A stretch of DNA of 64,000 nt from Paramarasmius palmivorus (lineage: Eukaryota; Basidiomycota; Agaricomycetes; Agaricales; Marasmiaceae). Every line of letters begins with the position of its first letter. Positions within the stretch are counted from its first letter, which is position 1. Where the stretch lies: positions 682,001 through 746,000 of the forward strand of contig JAYKXP010000017.1 of assembly GCA_037176845.1 (NCBI GenBank). The letters are read 5' to 3'. The notes under the pieces are model-generated. The model saw only the letters and a list, made by a program, of their open reading frames with translations. It was not told the DNA's origin and searched no databases. Below are positions 21,111 through 33,507 of this stretch, in pieces. The position numbers and the translations under genes are program-made.

Positions 21111-24100
21111 ATGTCGGAAAAATGCATAACATCTGAAAACCAGAGAAAGGGATTCCTGAAGACACCATGGAGTGCACGAATAGGATCTTTTACCAAAGTC
21201 GTCCTCTTCTCCGTCCTGCTTTTCACCTTCACAGGCTTTTTCGACTCGAATCCTTCTCCGACATTACTCGAAGAACCCGACTCGGAATGGCAAGACGATA
21301 TGCCCTATCGAGAACAAATGTGGTGGGATATATCCACGGAATATCCTTACCCGCGTCTGGTCGAGTACGAAGTACATGAAGGAACCTGGCTTAGGCTGGA
21401 CGTGCACCCAATGAGTGGAGATATCGTTTTCGATATGCTAGGGGACTTGTATTGCATACCAGGAGATGAGGCGTATGATACCCACCGCGAATTATCTCGA
21501 CGAGCCCGACCGATTCTGCTTGGGGTACCTTACGATGCGGACCCACGGTTCTCACCAAAGGGCGACATGCTGGCTTTTCGTAGTGACGCAGGACTGGGAG
21601 TGGACAATTTGTGGTTCATGCCATGGGTGGGGTGTAATAATATGGATGTGAGGCCAAGTTTGGGGGATGTAGATGAGGCATTGGCGGATGTGTTGAACTT
21701 GAAAGGCGCAGAAGAAAGGTTGCTCGCGGAAGGTGTCGAGGAGACCGAGGAAAGGAGAACTCGTCGTTTACTTAGAGAGGGACGTCTCCATGGTCAGTTT
21801 CAATCAATTCCCCTCGTGCAGCCCAGGCTAACTGACCTTGTAGCTCAGCGTATAACGAACGAAACTTGGAGATATGTCTCTGGCCCACGTTTCTATCCAT
21901 CCAGCTCAAAGGTCATTGGTACCAAATGGTATCAAGGACGTGTCACTCTTGGTGCTCCAGAAGGATGGGAGTATCCTCTGCCAGACTTACGTACCTCAAC
22001 ACCCTCTACTATTCCTGCTGGGAGCGGGAAACGCGTTCTTGGTCGCACTTTACCACCTGGCAGGACCGTCGACGAATATGCGAATCTCCAAATTGGTCCG
22101 GAACAGTTTACCTTCGCTGGTGAAGACGGTCTCATATACACAAAGAACGTGGTAGACATCTATACCACGAGTGAGAACAAAGGTTTGTGAAGCTTTCATC
22201 ACCTGGTAGTCCACTCTGATTCACTGCCCCGCCAGATCCTTTCAAAGGGACTTGGGGTATATTCCTACGGAATCTGACAACCGGGGCGGAAACAGTTCTC
22301 GCGAGTGGCAACCCTGGAGGCGCAGTACGCCCGGAAATCTCGCGAGATGGCCGCACCCTTGCTTTTGTTCGTCGTTCACGCGACTATGGAATCTTGGTTC
22401 TCAAGTAAGTCCCGTACTAGTTTTCACAGTTCAGAGTTGAGACTGCTCTCTCAGGGACTTACAGACGGGAACAATACACCACGTATGGGATGGGCTCTCG
22501 ACGGAGTTCAGTACAAGTTGGTCCTCTATCAGTGGCTCTTATCCTTCCTTCGCCTTCACTCCATCTGACGATGCCATCGTTATATGGGCTCGTGGCCAGC
22601 TGTATGAAGTTCCGCTTTCGGTGAACGGACGTGGAGAAAAACTTGCTGGTGAACCTCCAAGGCCAATCCAGTTCTTTGCTACTGTCGAAAAACACATGGC
22701 AGAAACTATTACTGCCGAAGTCGACCTCGTTGGTCTAGAAACTCAGGATACCCAGCGCGTTCATGCGTTTAAGGAACTGCGGGTTGATGAAGCAGGTTCC
22801 AGATTCGTCTTTCAGGCGGCTGGTGTAACCGTTGTACAGTCCCTAGGCGAGCCAAACATCACCAATGTTCCTGTTTTATACCAGAGCTCGTCGTACTATT
22901 CGCCTTCTTTTGTTGCTGGAGCTAGCCATCTAGTACTTCACGCCAGATGGTCTGATACAAGTTTCACGATGTTTGAAATAGCCAATGTTGAAACCGGCGT
23001 CGCTCACGAGTTGGCAGGTCTTCCTCTTGGAAGATACTTCTCACCTGTGGTATCAAAAGCTCACGGTACCACTCGTCACATCGCGTTTATCAAGAGTGCT
23101 GGCGACTTACTCACTGGGAATGTGATAGCGACTGGTAATCCTGGGATATACGTCGGAGATCTGGTCCTCCCCTCCGATTCATCATCAACTACCCAAATCC
23201 AAGTCTCTAACATACGTCTTGTATCATCCAAGATTGATACCGAAGCGTACAAGGAGATTGTCCTGGACTTCTTCTCTAATTCGGAGCTGTCAGTCCAGTA
23301 CACCGACCAATCTTTCATCATCGACTTGTCCGCCAACCCCAACACATCGGGCGAGTATGACACCCACACAGTAGCTATGGCCAAAGCTTCCACCGAGTTT
23401 GCGTCCACGATTGGCGCACCCGAGGATTATGATGCTTTTGTCGAGAACCAACATGTCTATTTGGCAGCGAGAAAGCATGAACAGGGTAGGCCTGTATGGG
23501 CCAAACCCGGTAGCAGCATCAAAGATCTCGCACGACTGAGTGACCATGGTGGTCATTCGATTGCTTGGAGTGGTGATTACAAGAAGCTGTTCTGGTTCCT
23601 TGGTAAGTGTACCAAATCCACCTTCGCTGATAACGCTCACCACTTTGTAGGCCCTGTACTGCACTCCTTTGAAGTCACAAAGCTCAAGCAGTGCATCCGG
23701 CACATAAGACTAGATCCACAAACGTTCGGCATTAAATGTTTGAATGCGCTTGTGGAACGTCAGGAAATCTATGTGTCGCACTCTACGGATATAGCTCGTC
23801 TCAAGGCTGAGGATGCTGGAGGTGATCTCGCTATCATAAACGCCAAGGTCATAACCATGGAAACTGGGATAGAGGAGAAGGATATCATTCCAGATGGAGC
23901 ACTACTGGTCAAAGGTGGTCTTATCAGCAGCGTGGGTAATGCAACAAGCATTCAGTTGCGTCCAAATATGACGGTGATTGATGCTGAAGGAGGTAACATC
24001 TTTTCACTCCTGGAGCCATTTCTTGTCTCAAACCTTCTCTAGCCTTCGTTATCCCCGGTTTCTTCGATGCTCATGCACACTGGAGTGGACCTACTGTTCG

Positions 24101-25428
24101 TTACCCAGCAAAATCATGGGAAATGCAGGCTTTTCTCGCCTATGGTGTCACCACGATGCACAAGTACGAGGTTTTCCTTGGCCGAACTTCCGAAGCTAAT
24201 CCTCGTTCAGTCCAAGCTCTGTCACAGTCAACACATTCGTGGAGCGTAGTCGTCTTGAAAGCGGCCATTTCGTCGGACCTAGGATTCTCACCACTGGCTC
24301 TCCCTTATTCGCTGGAACCTGGACCGGAATACACGAAGAGATCGTCGATGAGGCAGAAGCTTATTCTGCGGTGTACAGGATCAAGGCAGAGGGCGGTCCA
24401 ATCAGCCACTCGTACAAGAATTATCAGCTTCCTTCTCGGTATATTGACATTCGTTACCTCTGCTTTGCATGACTGATGAGGCGCACTAGGGCATCTCGCC
24501 AACGCTTGCTGAAAGCTGCGCGCAAACTAGGCATGCTCTGTGTGCCGGAAGGTGGTGCAAATTGGGATTGGGGGTTGACTTACATTATTGACGGTGCGAG
24601 TGTTCGTTCTAAGGGCGATCATACAACTTACCGTATTACAGGAATGACAACACATGAACACAATCTACCAGTACCCGTGATATACGATGATGTCGCCCAG
24701 TTATTCGCTCGTAGCGGCACAGGCTATACACCAACTCACATCGTGAACTATGGAGGTCTCCTGGGAGAGGTCTATGTCTGGGCTAATCACGACGTCCCGA
24801 ACGACCCTAAGTAGGACCTCAGTGTTTGAGAAGCATGAATCTAATCACTCTTGAAGGCTTCGCAATTTCACCCCGCACGACGTGCTGGAAGGTCTAACTG
24901 AGTCAATTGCAGCTCCATCCTACGGTGCATACCATCCAAAACCTGATCAGTTCCTCAAACTAATGAATTTCTAGCCTACACCTTGTTTAACAACTCTGCC
25001 TCTGCAACAAAGATGTCACGGCTTGGTGTACCATTGCACATTGGTGCTCACGGCGAGAACCCCAAGGGACACAATTACCACGCCGAAATGTTCTTCACAA
25101 AGCAAGGTGGACTGACCAACTTCGAGGTGAGTAAGAGTCATGTAAGCCTCTGATGTATGTTGACATAGGTTTACAGGTTCTGAAAGCTGCGACTGCTACT
25201 GGGCCCAAAACCTTTGGTCTCTTTTCCTCTATTGGCTCCCTGACTCCTGGGAAGTTAGCCGATTTTCTGGTCTACCAACCCGGTGTGGATCTTCTCAACG
25301 GCCCGATCGAGAATACGCAGGCTTTAAGATTCGTTGCACGAGGCGGAAGGATATGGGATGCTTCGAGCATGGAGGAAGTTTGGCCAGTTCAGCGACCAGC
25401 TCAGACAATGCCGGAGTTTAATCCGTGA
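21111..25428 (+). CDS. membrane-anchored beta-propeller amidohydrolase
   Basis: Large two-domain hydrolase of the metal-dependent amidohydrolase superfamily (imidazolonepropionase/TolB-propeller type). Start ATG 21111; a hydrophobic segment near residues 27-45 (KVVLFSVLLFTFTGFF) suggests a type II membrane anchor. The N-terminal half has TolB/PD40-like blades such as DPRFSPKGDMLAFRSDAGLG and EISRDGRTLAFVRRSRDYG. The catalytic half begins DLAIINAKVITMETGIEEKD, with metal ligands in FFDAHAHWSG. Later blocks are ITHE-type MTTHEHNLPVPV, YTPTHIVNYGG, HIGAHGENPKGHNYHAEMFF and SIGSLTPGKLADFLVY. About ten introns, all with GT-AG ends, restore one frame to TGA 25426-25428. The substrate is unknown. 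It is paired with P450-2 in a duplicated unit; the sister copy at 17556 is dead. Confidence 0.87.
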
Positions 25429-25504
25429 ATTGACCTTGTTTTTGCTTAATTAAAGAAAGAAAGGGTAAAATGGGGGATGTATTTTGACGAATGCACAAAA
25501 AGAA

Positions 25505-25592
25505 GTGCCCGGCGTGGTTCGAACACGCGGCTTCAAGATAGTTACTTCAGCGGAAGTTGCAATCTCACACTCTACCACTGAGTTACGGGCAC
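25505..25592 (-). tRNA. tRNA-Cys(GCA) with an intron
   Basis: On the minus strand the ends GTGCCCG and CGGGCAC pair. The D arm is ACTC-AGTGGTA-GAGT and the T arm is GCGTG-TTCGAAC-CACGC. The anticodon loop reads TT-GCA-A, followed by an intron of about 17 nt before the 3' half of the stem. The anticodon stem contains two wobble pairs. The locus is 88 nt long and lies just after the amidohydrolase gene. Confidence 0.88.
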
Positions 25593-28505
25593 TTGATTGC
25601 TCACAATTACATATTGTATATGTATCGTTGTGTCGGACTAAGTTGTCAATAATTGAACGCTGCCACATGAATATTGCCCAGAGTCGTTGGTTGATCGGAT
25701 TATGTTCGGGAGTTGGAACGCATGAATCGCAGAGATAGAACCCATGATAGACACTGACCATGTGTAACAAAGCCGTGATTGAAGGTGCCAGGAAGCAATG
25801 CCAGATCTAAGAAGATAAGTGAAGTTGTTTGACTCGTTCTATTCCAGATATGAAACATAAAAGTATAAATCTTCCGCCGATCCCAGTGCACACGAGGCGA
25901 GAGTTTGATCATGTTGAACAGTTGCTCTGAATCGAGATTAGTCGGACGTGTGCCTATAGTCAGGAATGTAAGAACGCCGGTGAATTCAAGATAAGACTCC
26001 ACGATGTATCATGTAGAAGAACAGTCCTTTTTCAGCAAGATGCTTCTCGGAAAACGAACGGAAATGTCCAAGAGTTACAGCGAATAGGCGAAACTTGCAG
26101 GAGTGGATGGAATCTGCACGGAGTCTAGGGTAGCTGGGACATGCCATGACAGTAGGTTGGTTTGCACACATAGAACTGCAGAGCCAGGAAAGATATCAAA
26201 GGTGTTTTTAAAGCTGCTTTTGTGGTCAATAGAACGTTGAAGTCAGACATGCCTAAATCGCACAAAATGCCAGAAGCGCACCTTGGGCACTGACTGAGAC
26301 TCCCATCACCAAGCCCTCATCTAACCCTCCATATTCACCAAGATATATCTCGGGTTCCTGGGGTAGTAGCCTCTTCAAAGCGGCGAATAAAGACATTTTA
26401 GGAAAGCAGCAGAAAATGTGAGCGTCGTGAGGTGATGGATGTTGACATGAGAAAGCCTAGAGGTGACTGTGACAGACGCGTCTTGTCTCTGCCTCTCAGC
26501 TCTCAGCATGCACCAAATTCACGCTTTCGTGGATGTCCTGTCCCACTTTTTCACAGGTAGCGTGCTCGAGCTCTCGACTCAAAAGAGTCAGGTTCGCTGC
26601 AAACATGCGTCGATCTTCACAGGATTGCAAGACCGTAGCTATTACTTCCAACTTGCTTTTTACTGGTCCAATCTCCCAGTCCTCGATGTCTGGGCTCAAA
26701 CCCAAGATTCTATCTCGCCAAGTCGATCAGATCACAGTGACAGAGCGGTATGATCTCGATCCTTCAAGTTCTCTGCCCGCTGTCACCCGCCTGAACACTT
26801 CAAGGTCACGGTGCATTTCAAGAGTTGTATGTTTCAGGAATCAGATTTCATGCAACAACTAACAGCTCGACTGTGCTGTCGAAGCTCCGCCCGTTTCAAA
26901 TAACCATAATGTCAAGCCCGCAGCAAAAACAGCTTCCCGTCCAGTGTTCACCGGATCTCGACCGTGACCTGTGCCTCGAGTCAACCCGCATCACCAAGCT
27001 GTTTATCGCCCCGAAATCCAAGCACCTCGGCGTTGCGTCGATCCTGATACCCTCGAGATTGAATATCGAGCTGGAGCTTGGAATTCGAATCTGGCTCGGG
27101 ATCCTGCATCATTATCTGGGCTCTGAGTCTGTAGGTGTTTGTGGGTCCATGCCCCCGCACATTTCGGGTTTCGGTTCGGAAACTCGCAATCGGGGTGCTG
27201 TGGTACCGCTGCAGCTGCTGTTAGGCCCATCGATTTCATTTTCTTTCAATTAATATCAAACCGCTTCCATTCCCAGAACTCAGGACTGCGTATAGTGTCG
27301 ATAATGCGGCGTCCTCGGTGACTCGCGGGGTCGAACACATATCGATGTGCCCGCAAGTACAAGTCTTAGGCCCGAACGAGTCAAGTCCGCTGTGCGTTGT
27401 AAGGCCCAATACCAAGCACTCTGAATTAAACAACCCCACATTCTCCCCCGCTCAATTCGACTCAGAACCAAAGCCAGCTTTAGCCTAGCTTCGAGTTACT
27501 CATTGCCAAGGCCTTTTCGATTCATTTACCCCACACCGTTTCCCAAGCCAAGAGTTTTGTAACTCAAGGAACAGGTGAGTTCTCCTTCCCTAAGCCACCG
27601 CCTCCACAACTTCTGATGATCATGTAGCGCTTATTATCCCGCAGTTGTATTCGGTTATATTGGGTTGTGGTTGTATTGGGTATCCCCATCTTTTGTTGGG
27701 ATGCAGGATACTGTTGTTGTCTAGCCAGATGAGTTATGAATCTAACGTTGAATGTTGAGACGTAAAAACGCCAAAAGTCAGGACTGGGGAGGTACCGTAT
27801 TCTGATTCACGGTCTCCCTTACGTGACAACACAACATATACCGCTTTATCTTCCAAGTTTCGCTGACTGGGTCAATCCAGCGGAATCCAGTTCAGAGAAA
27901 CATAGAGTTCAAACTGATACTGCTGCTGTCTAGCCAGTTATAAATCTAACATCATGGTTAACGTTGAACGCTGAGACGTAAAAGCGCCAGAACCAGGTTC
28001 CGTATTCGTGGTCCCCCAAGACTTCTGGCTTCATGTCTTCTTACTTACGTGACAATAACATATATCGCTATACCGCCTTTACCTTCCAAGGCTCTCTAAC
28101 TGGGGCAATGTCAACCCAGTTCAGACAAACAAACATAGAGTTTAAGCCCGCACCCGAATCCACTGGCCACGGTCAGGATGACCCCTCAAGCCCCTCTAGA
28201 TCTCCTCTTCCTCGTCTTGCTTATTTCTACAATAGACGCGTACCCCTTGCCCTATGACTAGTCCCTTCAGCAGAGAGACTTCTATCTACCCCGCTCAGTT
28301 TTCAAGTGGCGCGAGAGTGGCTTGGCTTGAGTATTGAGTCTTTGAGGGAAAATCGCCATCGACCCGGCTGAATCATGTACATAGGTATGCATGTCGTCGT
28401 TCCAAGTCCCAGATAAGAGACATCCCGCATACGTGCTGGTCTAAATCCAAAGCTTTCATTTTAGGTGAACAGGGAAAAAAAACAACCAACTATGCACATA
28501 CCATT
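25593..28505. other. gene-poor stretch between tRNA-Cys and the first tRNA-Tyr
   Basis: No protein gene is supported. The longest plus-strand open frame (26825-27253) has no family similarity, low-complexity composition and an antisense frame of similar quality. The stretch contains a degenerate direct repeat at 27710-28150, listed separately. Confidence 0.5.
27710..28150. repeat. degenerate direct repeat of about 200 bases
   Basis: Unit 1 (about 27710-27910) and unit 2 (about 27915-28150) share the same order of blocks: GTCTAGCCAG, AATCTAAC, GTTGAATG or GTTGAACG, GAGACGTAAAA, TACGTGACAA, TATACCGC, CTTCCAAG, CCAGTTCAGA and ACATAGAGTT. The copies differ by many substitutions and small indels. 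They may be a relic of a transposon end or of an old local duplication. Confidence 0.65.
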
Positions 28506-28595
28506 CCGACCTGCCTGGTTCGAACAGGCGACCCCAAGATGACAACTTCGGCACCCGATTACAGTCTTGTGCTCTTCCAACTGAGCTAAGGTCGG
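28506..28595 (-). tRNA. tRNA-Tyr(GTA) with an intron, copy 1
   Basis: Minus-strand sequence starts CCGACCTTAGCTCAGTTGG and ends with CAGGCAGGTCGG. The T arm is CCTG-TTCGAAC-CAGG. The anticodon loop holds GTA followed by a spacer (from TCGGGTGCCG to GTTGTC) before ATCTTGGGGTCG. Tyr tRNAs of fungi normally carry such an intron right after position 37. Confidence 0.93.
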
Positions 28596-29033
28596 AGATG
28601 TTGACTTTTCGTCTTGGTCGTCCATGATGCAAGTTCGGGGGCCGGGCGTCTATTCATAGTCAGACGGAACTTGAGCTTTTTTTTGATCGTTTGTGGCCTG
28701 CGTAGTCTGTGCCACCCCAACACCCCAACGTGTCATGTTTCTGTTCTAATTCATTTCCCCACACGACGGATCTACACCTGCGTATGCCACCCCCAGCATT
28801 TTCTGATTGTGAAGGCATGTCACAGTGATTTCGTTTCATTTCCCAACAACTGTGCACAGACGGATCTACAACTCCTATGCCACCCAGTCATGATTCAATT
28901 TAATTTCTCCCATATTTTCTGATGAAAAGAATTTGAAAGAAAAAGGCTTGAATCGTGTGATCAAACATCGACGCAAAAAAAACATATGTTCGATTTGAAT
29001 TTTCCGCAAAACCTTCACCATATATTCTGAATT

Positions 29034-29129
29034 CCGACCTGCCTGGTTCGAACAGGCGACCCCAAGATGACCAAGTGCGGCCAGACAGCCAATTACAGTC
29101 TTGTGCTCTTCCAACTGAGCTAAGGTCGG
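29034..29129 (-). tRNA. tRNA-Tyr(GTA) with an intron, copy 2
   Basis: Same exon sequence as copy 1, 439 bases downstream on the same strand. The intron is longer (about 24 nt) and different, beginning TTGGCTGTCTGG. The total locus is 96 nt. Confidence 0.93.
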
Positions 29130-30880
29130 CGATACCACTCCCTATTTTTTTACGGTTGTGTTCTGCGGCAACTGAGGTTGGGAGAACACCGCCATCGGCT
29201 TGAAGACGCGTACCTTTCTCTTCCGTGCTGCGGCGACTCGCGAACTCATTAATGATTACGCTTCTTCGCCTCTCGTCCCGGTCGAGGGCCTGGAATTTCT
29301 TAGTATCACCCGACACCGTGCATCGCGTATCGTCTTTCATTACGCGTCACTCTGGGCGAGGAATTAAGGAATCCCTAAAAACCCTACAAAACCTCTGAAA
29401 GTCTGGGACCCTGCGATGTTTTACGTGGATGACGCTTCCTCTCTCTCATGCATCAGTGCTTGATAAGATAACCTGAGTCTGTTGTGTCGGGCGTTACCGA
29501 GCATTGACCGATTGACCATCATTGTATCCCCAACTGAGTCCTGACGCGACGATATCCCCGTACATCGAGAGCAATTTGCAATGCCCGGCGGAGGAAGCAC
29601 TTAAGTACTTTGAGGTCCATGTGGTGGTCAAAGCTGCTTACACTAACGGCCCACGGACGGTTTGCCGTTCAGGTGGACTTTGAATTGTGCTGTTGTGCTG
29701 CGCGGTGTTGAAGGCCGAGGGACGCGTAATCGCCTTGAGTTGAGTGTAAGCCTTAAGGAAATTCCGTGATGTAGATGTAGATGCTGATCATGATGAACTG
29801 AAGGGAGAAGCACTTCTTTCAATGTTGAACATACAGTACATGGGCGTCGGCGGGGGATTCAGGAAATTCAAGTTGTCGGGTGACGTTCCTCCGAGTAAGC
29901 GAGTTGGTTGTTTTTAGTTCAAGCTGCGGTCTGACGCGGTGAATGTTAATGGGCATTCAAGGGAACGAGGTGCCTCGAGGATTGTCTTTTATGTGTGTTT
30001 GTATAGTGTGTTGCCTTTCATACATACATACATACACGAAAGGGGCGTCTAGATAACGAACCCAAACGTTTCTCGGGACCTTTTCTCGTCTGCGTTGTGT
30101 ACACCAGTGTGCTTATTCGCGTGGCGGGAACCTGGAACCTCGAGGCACGAAAATTTTTCAATCTTCTGTCGTTTACGTGCGCCTTCAAGGGCTTATCACG
30201 CCGCCACCATGTCAAGATGTCGTATGTTGTGATAACAACCGAGAGTTGTGTAACTTGTAAGGATTGATGATACCCGAACGAGGCAGGACTGCAGGGATTG
30301 AATGTATTATATAGCGTTTTTGGTGTGTGGGAGGACGGGAGAGAATCAATTAGGATTGATAAGACGATTTGTACATACGATAAGCAGTCCATGGGTGAGC
30401 GCACTGGACCTCGGCTAGTGGTTGGCGGGTAATTTCCGAGGTGTGAAAGCGGATGACGGGTGTTGGGTTCACAGCTGTAGCCGAGCGACGAGAAGAATGG
30501 CTGGAATGGTATGAAGAGTAAAAATAGCAGACCCTAAAAAGCACAACAGCAGACACAAGCAGGCTCTGGGTTTTTGAATGACCGGCCGGTAACAGATGGA
30601 AGGGAAAGGGCGATAAGACGCTTTGAGAGGAAAGTGACGCACGTTCTGTCCGAGGCGTAAGCGCGTAATCAACGGGGACCAAAAGGTGACATTGTTGCCA
30701 AAACATATTTTATTTCGTTTCAGCCAAGAACTGCTTGATTCGGCAATCTCCCAATTCAACCTCGGCCAGCCGCCAGATCTGAGATGGTATTACCCGATAT
30801 GGCATGGGTTAGGGTTGTGTAGATTTTTAAAACCAAAAAGTGACTCTGACGTTTTGTTCCAATTTCTCCGCACCGACAAT
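29130..30880. other. intergenic: upstream of the Ser-rich protein gene
   Basis: No gene supported. Minus-strand open frames at 30018-30759 overlap each other in different frames and show no family features. The plus-strand TACATACATACATACA run at about 30020 is a short tetranucleotide repeat. The last few hundred bases should hold the promoter of the gene at 30881. Confidence 0.5.
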
Positions 30881-33303
30881 ATGTCCACAACGACAATAAC
30901 AGCGCCTCCTCCAACAAATCGAACAAAGATTCGGTTCGCACCACTTCCAGATCCTAGAAGAAGTGTTCTTTTAGGTGACGACGGTGTTGAACATCCAATT
31001 GAAGCGGATGACCGAATACCCGCCAGTGTCTCCCTCGCCATCGTTGGTGCTCAACCACCCTCTGTCCCTTCGCCACAGATATTCAACAGTATTCCTCTTC
31101 CTCCTTCCCCGCTTATTCAGCCGCAGCCAGAAGCTAGCACAAGCACCAGTCCCTGTATACTATCTACTAGCTCCAGCTCCGGCTCAACCTCGAGCTCCGG
31201 CAAACACTGGTCCAAATCCCTATTAACACCCTTCCTCTCCCACAAAAAACATCACAAGAAGTCATCTTCTCCATCTCCAGATTCAGCGTCTGGATCGTCT
31301 TATGCCTCGTCATCGTCATCGACACCCAACTCTATCCACTCACTCACACCAACCCAGAGCCCCCTTTGTGATATTTCCCTTTCACGCCCTGCAACAAACG
31401 ACGGGTCTGGTTGGGGTGCAGCACTCTCGAGATGGACGAGTGGGGGTAGTATGGCCAGTACCAGTAATCCAGGCAAAGGATATGGGTTTGGAGCGCCACT
31501 TACTAGGACGCAGAGTACGCAATCTTGGAAGGTGTGTGTGGCGATTCATTGCTTTGTGGTTTGTGTTCTATATGATTAACAGTGGTTGTACAGAAAAGTA
31601 AAGGCCGACGTCCTTCGTCCTCATCGTCCATGGACGCTCGTGCATCGGGTCTATTAAGCTCGTTACATTCCGATAAGCCAAAGCCTGGTAAAGGTACTAG
31701 GCTACTGAATGGCAGAGTTTATGGTGCCAAACGAGGTGGTGAGTCACAGTCTCTCCCTTCTCACTCTCTTCCTGTTCTTGTTCTTCGTTACTCCCCCTGA
31801 CTTGACGCTTGACTCCATCTCATCGCTCCCTCGCTTCCGTCATCACACCATCACAATTTCCACTTTCCACCTTCCTTTTCCATTTTCGCTTCGGTGCTTC
31901 TTTTCTGCATCCTGCCAGCCACCTCCATTGCCATCATTTCATGTGCCTGCCTGTCGACCGCTTACTGCCAATGGGGCGAGTGGCGATCTGTCATGTGATG
32001 CTGCCTCCACTATTCACTATTCACCACACCACTATCATTCAACAGCTTTGATGGAGTGGTGTATGGGTTTATGGAGCATGGCTTCTATCCCCGCGCGTGA
32101 ATGCGAGGATATGTTTTTTTTCCCCGCATTCAGTCGGCGTTTCTTTGACTTTTGCGGGGATCTCTATTTTTATCCATGTGCCCGCGGATGTTTCTTCTAT
32201 TCTCCTATGTGTTTTTGACTTTTGAGCCGCGGTGCTTCCGGCTCTGGTCTTAGGCCTTAGGGCTCTGGGTTATGGGCTTTGGGCTCTGTGCTTCTTTGGC
32301 AATCGAGGCTACTTTGGCGATAAGCGACCGAGGCTGTCTATGCTTCTTCGCCTGCCTCGCGCTTCATTTCACTTTTCATTTCCATTTTATCTCCTATCTA
32401 TCTACCTCCGCATCTCACATTCAACACAATGCTAACTACCGTTCCTCACCCTTCTAGCCCACGCGAACGCCAACGCCAACCCATTCGCAACAATCTCCTC
32501 TACATACCCCGACCCTGAATTCGTCGAATGGGGATACGGTGGTACAGGTAGCGTCAAACACCAAAAAGATGGTGTTGGAGGACGTGTTTGGGGGAGATTG
32601 GCTAAAGAAGGCAGTGTTTTCGACGATGATGCCGAAAATACGGGGAGAGGCAGACAGCCGACTTCGCCCAGTAGAGCGGCGGCGGAAGATGATGATGGCA
32701 GTGGTATGGGATGGGTGAAGAGACGAAGGGAGCAGAGAGAACGTGAGGCACGTGAGAAGGCTGAGAAGGAGGCGAAGGAGAAGGAAGAGGCTGAGAAAGA
32801 AAAGGAACAAGAACAGCAGGAAGAGGATCTGACTGCGTCGGTGTCCACTATGGACACATCTACAACGCTCGCTACAACGGAGACTGGCGAGACGACGCCG
32901 CCGGAGTCGCCTGTCGAGGTTGTGGAGGAGGATAAGCCCGCGCCTGCGCCTGTGCCTTCTTTACCTACACCGACTTTAACCGCACCGCCGACACCGACGA
33001 GACAGACGAGCGCGGAGGATCACGTTACGACGAGCTGTTAATGTGCCTGCGCCTCCTAGGGGACATGGAAGGAATAAGAGTTTGTCGAGTTTACGTGAAG
33101 TCTTGCCTGCGTCGTCTGAGCCTGTACAACAAGTGGAGGAGACGCAGGAAGAGGAGGAAGACGAGGATGATGAAGAGGATGAGAGTGGTTCGAATGAGGA
33201 TGAGGATGAAGGCGATGAAGGCGATAGTGAGGAGAGCGACGAAGAGGTTAGGAAGACGAGTTTAGGTGCTGGTGTTGAGGTTGTTAGTCGACATCGGGCG
33301 TGA
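30881..33303 (+). CDS. Ser-rich, acidic-tailed protein of unknown function
   Basis: Start ATG 30881, MSTTTITAPPPTNRTKIRFA; the segment KIRFAPLPDPRR recurs in uncharacterised basidiomycete proteins as I recall them. Ser/Pro-rich low-complexity regions follow, then exon 2 (from about 31593). A 719-nt intron (31739-32457) leads to an exon with YPDPEFVEWGYGGTGSV and GSGMGWVKRRREQREREARE, which starts a charged coiled-coil-like run. The acidic tail (Glu/Asp-rich, ending TSLGAGVEVVSRHRA) is in the +1 frame relative to the preceding segment. The shift sits near 33030, where HVT should join AVNVPAPPRGHG. No intron fits there, so a one-base indel (true or sequencing) is the simplest reading. Probably disordered; role unknown. 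Confidence 0.72.
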
Positions 33304-33507
33304 GTGTGTTGGATGGGGGTGTATTTAATGGCATGGACTTGGACTTGGGGTGTAAGTAGGATGCATTGTATTGTACATACGTTAGGCTCTCGCATAGGTT
33401 ACGCATAGTTCACTGCTCAGTCATAGGTTGTGTTTTTTTCGCAATGCATAATGCATAATGTTTTCGATACTAGCTTGATGTGGGTCTCCCTAGGCTGATT
33501 GTGCACT

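Noticed and set aside
14967..25428. Classic secondary-metabolite gene cluster
   Set aside because: No polyketide synthase, peptide synthetase, terpene cyclase or transporter is present, so only a small oxidase-hydrolase module can be claimed.
26463..27253. Possible small genes in the stretch after tRNA-Cys
   Set aside because: Frames on both strands are equally open and low in complexity, with no motif or convincing splice plan.
30017..30036. CATACATACATACA run as a possible CRISPR or satellite
   Set aside because: A short tetranucleotide microsatellite only; no repeat-spacer structure exists anywhere in the window.
30018..30760. Three overlapping minus-strand open frames
   Set aside because: Different frames, no shared protein features, and located in the promoter side of the 30881 gene.
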